From Planctomycetota bacterium (lineage in GTDB: Bacteria > Planctomycetota > Phycisphaerae > UBA1845 > PWPN01), in contig CP070790.1 in NCBI GenBank assembly GCA_020346805.1, positions 3,410,464 through 3,419,432 of the forward strand: a stretch of 8,969 nt of DNA, read 5' to 3'. A model generated the notes under the pieces. That model was not told where the DNA came from and did no database searches. It saw only the letters and a list, made by a program, of their open reading frames with translations. The position numbers and the translations under genes are program-made. Of the stretch, positions 6,894-8,969 are shown piece after piece (position 1 is the first letter of the stretch; every line of letters begins with the position of its first letter).

Positions 6894-6944
6894 CCCCCTC
6901 GCAGATTCGCCTGTGATGTACTTCACAAGGCAGGATCGAGGGGG
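6894..6944. repeat. Long imperfect hairpin (about 20 paired bases, 6-base loop)
   Basis: The outer arms CCCCCTCG (6894-6901) and CGAGGGGG (6937-6944) are perfectly complementary. Inside, ATTC (6905-6908) can pair with GGAT (6933-6936, one G-T wobble). GCCT (6909-6912) pairs with AGGC (6928-6931), and GTGA (6913-6916) pairs with TCAC (6923-6926), closing on the loop TGTACT. Only short bulges interrupt it. No T-run follows on either strand, so it is not a standard terminator. It lies upstream of the predicted plus-strand promoter at 7001-7009 and could be a regulatory cruciform or operator, a palindromic repeat, or part of a transcript from an upstream promoter. Confidence 0.6.
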
Positions 6945-7000
6945 GTAGCAAAATAACTTTGAAATCAAAAACCATACTCCCTCCAGCCAGGCCTCGTTTT

Positions 7001-7009
7001 TGTTATAAT
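7001..7009 (+). promoter_or_regulatory. Predicted extended -10 promoter of the secreted-protein gene
   Basis: TGTTATAAT is a perfect extended -10 element (TGn plus TATAAT). No good -35 hexamer is found 16-18 bases upstream, which an extended -10 can compensate for. Transcription would begin near 7016 and leave a short leader of about 25 bases containing the ribosome binding site. Confidence 0.6.
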
Positions 7010-7027
7010 AGTATGTACATCCGAACC

Positions 7028-7033
7028 GGAGGT
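7028..7033 (+). promoter_or_regulatory. Ribosome binding site GGAGGT that supports a TTG start
   Basis: GGAGGT is followed by 6 bases and TTG at 7040. No ATG or GTG in this frame lies at a suitable distance; the first in-frame GTG and ATG are 21 or more codons later, inside the signal peptide. Confidence 0.75.
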
Positions 7034-7039
7034 TAGATA

Positions 7040-8969
7040 TTGATCAATACCGACTTTCATTCCCCAGGCGTATTTCGCCGTTTTGCCATCATTGCCACCC
7101 TCGTGGTAATGATGTTAATATGTTGGACCAAACCGCTAACTGCCCAAGATCCACTTTTCACCCCCGCTCAATCATTCTCCTCTACCAACCGCTTCGTCGG
7201 CACCGTGGTCTTTCAATGGTTTACGGCTACCAGCGGACAAAAGCAAGGTCCCTGGCAACCACTGGAAGGCAGAGAAAATTGGACCGGCACCACCTCATTC
7301 TGGTTAAGACAAATAAAGGACATCATGGATGCCAACATCGATGTGATGCATGTTCATCTCATCAGAAGCTTTGAAAATCAACGAATCAATCTGTTTGATG
7401 CCTGCAATGAGCTCCGCAGTCAGGGTTATGATGTCCCCAAATGCGTACCCTTCCTCGATCCGAAAATTATCTGGCATAACAGCTCCGTTAATCTGGCTAC
7501 CGAAAGCGGGAAAGATGAATTTGTTGGTGAATACATCCGCTGGTTCAACCAATATTTTGGTCAAAATACCGACCCTTACGCGGAAAGTTATCTGGCACAA
7601 ATCGACAACAAAATAATATTAAACACCTGGCATGCCTCGGAACCGGAAGTGATCAATGTGACTAGTCTGACTCGAAATGACGTTGAAAGTCGGCTAGCCA
7701 GTGCATTCGGCAGTACCTATCCGACGTTTAATAATGGCATTTACATGATTATGACCCCTGGGGCCACATCACCAACATGGATTGACGAAAAACAATATCA
7801 GTTCTCTGTAGCCGATTATTTCCGCGACTACACTTACAATAATAAACGCACCGCCGGCCTAAAACCGGGATACTGGGACCAAAATATTCGCGATCCCGGT
7901 ACCTTCCTACCCCGCAACGGAGGAATACATTATGTCCAGGCCTGGAACGACCTGCTCAACACCATGAACAGCTCGCCCAAGATCTACCACACCAATATCG
8001 AATCCTGGAACGAATATGACGAAGGAAGCGGCTTGTATGAAGCCGATCCGGGTCCCCCTTATATCGTTCCTCCAAATCCCAACACCGACGTGTGGTCCAA
8101 CACCGACAATCCCCGTGAGTACATCGAATCAACCGCCACCTATGCCGCCCAATTCAACGATGTACTCACACGCGACGCAAAATTCCTGCAACACAACATA
8201 CCGGCCACCTTCAACGCCGGCCAAACATTTGACGTCCAGATCACCGTCCGCAACCATGGCGATAACGCCTGGTTGGCCGCCGACGACTACAAACTCGGCC
8301 TCATGGGACCCAAAATCGAAGAATACACATTCAACGCCGACACCCAGGGCTGGACCCTCGTCCAAAATGTCTTCGGCACCAGCGGTAACACCACTTACGA
8401 AAACGGCCAATGGAACGCAGCCTATGGCTATACCGGCGGCGGACTTAAAACTCAAACCGGCAACGTCGATGACAGTGATTACTTCAACGGCGCTTCCATC
8501 GCATGGTCAAAAACCTTCTACGTCGACACCACCAAAAATATCCTCATCCAATTCAAATACCGTTTATTGATTACCGCCTCCTACGAAAGCGATGAACGTG
8601 GCGAAGCACGATTTGAATTGAACAATCAACCATACGGGCTCGGCGGACAAATATACCTCGCCCAATTCACCGGCGGCGTAGGATACGATCAGGACACCGG
8701 TTGGCAGGAATACAGCCGCCTATTCAACCTCACCGGCCCAGCCAATCACACCATCGAAATCGGCGGTTACAACAATAAAAAAACACAAACCGCCGAATAT
8801 GTCGACGTCTATATCGATGACGTGGAAATCTTCGAAGTCGACACCGGTTCACCCTTCGGCCCCGGCCGATACCTGCTCGACGACGCCGACGACGAAATAC
8901 CCAAATATGCCGGCATCTTCCGCGGCCGACCCAAAACCTTCAACATCCAACTCACCGCACCCAACACCC
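7040..8969 (+). CDS. Secreted DUF5010/GH99-like protein with split Ig-like domain (3' end outside window)
   Basis: The frame is open for 643 codons to the right edge. TTG at 7040 is chosen for its ribosome binding site; the resulting N-terminus is a clear signal peptide (FRR, then hydrophobic 15-29, with likely cleavage after Ala35 in LTAQD). Residues about 45-345 resemble DUF5010-type TIM-barrel domains related to GH99/WbsX-like proteins. Diagnostic-looking motifs are VVFQWFT (56-62), GRENWTG (77-83), QIKDIMDANIDVMHVHLI (91-108), VPFLDP (136-141), KPGYWDQNIRDPG (275-287) and ESWNEYDEGSG (321-331); the acidic residues of the last are candidate catalytic groups. From about 390 an NBR1-like Ig domain begins (GQTFDVQITVRNHGDNAW, 394-411). 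A beta-rich carbohydrate-binding-like stretch (about 425-602) interrupts it, and the Ig sequence seems to resume to TFNIQLTAP (633-641). A role in extracellular polysaccharide binding or breakdown is likely, but activity is unproven. It is divergent from the kinase-like operon. Confidence 0.88.
   Translation, partial: MINTDFHSPGVFRRFAIIATLVVMMLICWTKPLTAQDPLFTPAQSFSSTNRFVGTVVFQWFTATSGQKQGPWQPLEGRENWTGTTSFWLRQIKDIMDANIDVMHVHLIRSFENQRINLFDACNELRSQGYDVPKCVPFLDPKIIWHNSSVNLATESGKDEFVGEYIRWFNQYFGQNTDPYAESYLAQIDNKIILNTWHASEPEVINVTSLTRNDVESRLASAFGSTYPTFNNGIYMIMTPGATSPTWIDEKQYQFSVADYFRDYTYNNKRTAGLKPGYWDQNIRDPGTFLPRNGGIHYVQAWNDLLNTMNSSPKIYHTNIESWNEYDEGSGLYEADPGPPYIVPPNPNTDVWSNTDNPREYIESTATYAAQFNDVLTRDAKFLQHNIPATFNAGQTFDVQITVRNHGDNAWLAADDYKLGLMGPKIEEYTFNADTQGWTLVQNVFGTSGNTTYENGQWNAAYGYTGGGLKTQTGNVDDSDYFNGASIAWSKTFYVDTTKNILIQFKYRLLITASYESDERGEARFELNNQPYGLGGQIYLAQFTGGVGYDQDTGWQEYSRLFNLTGPANHTIEIGGYNNKKTQTAEYVDVYIDDVEIFEVDTGSPFGPGRYLLDDADDEIPKYAGIFRGRPKTFNIQLTAPNT

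Noticed and set aside
6894..6944. Reading the long hairpin as a rho-independent terminator
   Set aside because: There is no T-run after the stem on either strand, and the flanking genes are divergent, so no known transcript needs to end here.
6771..6968. A 65-codon minus-strand open frame in the divergent intergenic region
   Set aside because: It is built from the palindromic repeats and the hairpin, has no ribosome binding site, and reads as repeat translation.
8016..8570. A 184-codon plus-strand open frame very rich in Thr, Pro and Ser
   Set aside because: It is out of frame with the secreted-protein gene, whose frame here carries recognisable Ig-like and binding-module motifs. The Thr/Pro composition is what a frame shift of C-ending codons produces.

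Overview
This window holds eight protein-coding genes, no RNA genes, and no transposase, integrase or CRISPR array. Seven genes run on the minus strand (positions 1 to 6616) and one runs on the plus strand from 7040 past the right edge. The genes at both edges are cut off by the window. Mid-range GC, bacterial signals (AGGGAAG and GGAGGT ribosome binding sites, an extended -10 box), a long ClpP-class/NfeD protein and a secreted DUF5010-like protein would fit an uncultured Planctomycetota bacterium, perhaps Phycisphaerae. That assignment is an impression from protein style, not a demonstrated placement.

Read in transcription order on the minus strand, the first block (6616 to 4052) is a tight three-gene set. 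It encodes a small kinase-fold protein of the lipopolysaccharide-kinase/RIO-like type, a 177-residue protein I do not recognise, and a GT4-like glycosyltransferase that lacks both glutamates of the usual EX7E motif. The set looks like an envelope or glycolipid modification module, but its substrate cannot be read from the sequence.

After a 159-base gap with a small hairpin comes a membrane-microdomain operon (3892 to the left edge). Its genes are a long NfeD with an N-terminal ClpP-class serine protease domain, a short NfeD, the flotillin-like protein FloA, and a truncated protein with one membrane segment and a Pro/Arg-rich tail. The layout resembles Bacillus subtilis yqeZ-floA-yqfB, with an extra NfeD. 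The long NfeD may cleave membrane proteins, the NfeD OB-folds are thought to partner the flotillin, and FloA organises membrane domains.

The divergent intergenic region (6617 to 7039) is the most structured noncoding DNA. It holds a predicted promoter for each direction, a mosaic of GTCATTCCCC-type and GCCCTGAG...AAGGGC-type palindromic repeats, and a separate imperfect hairpin of about 20 base pairs.

The plus-strand gene (7040 onward) starts at TTG behind a very good ribosome binding site and encodes a secreted protein. It has a DUF5010/GH99-like catalytic-type domain. After it comes what looks like an NBR1-type Ig-like domain split in two by an inserted beta-rich, carbohydrate-binding-like domain. 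This nested architecture is the most interesting protein-level observation here.
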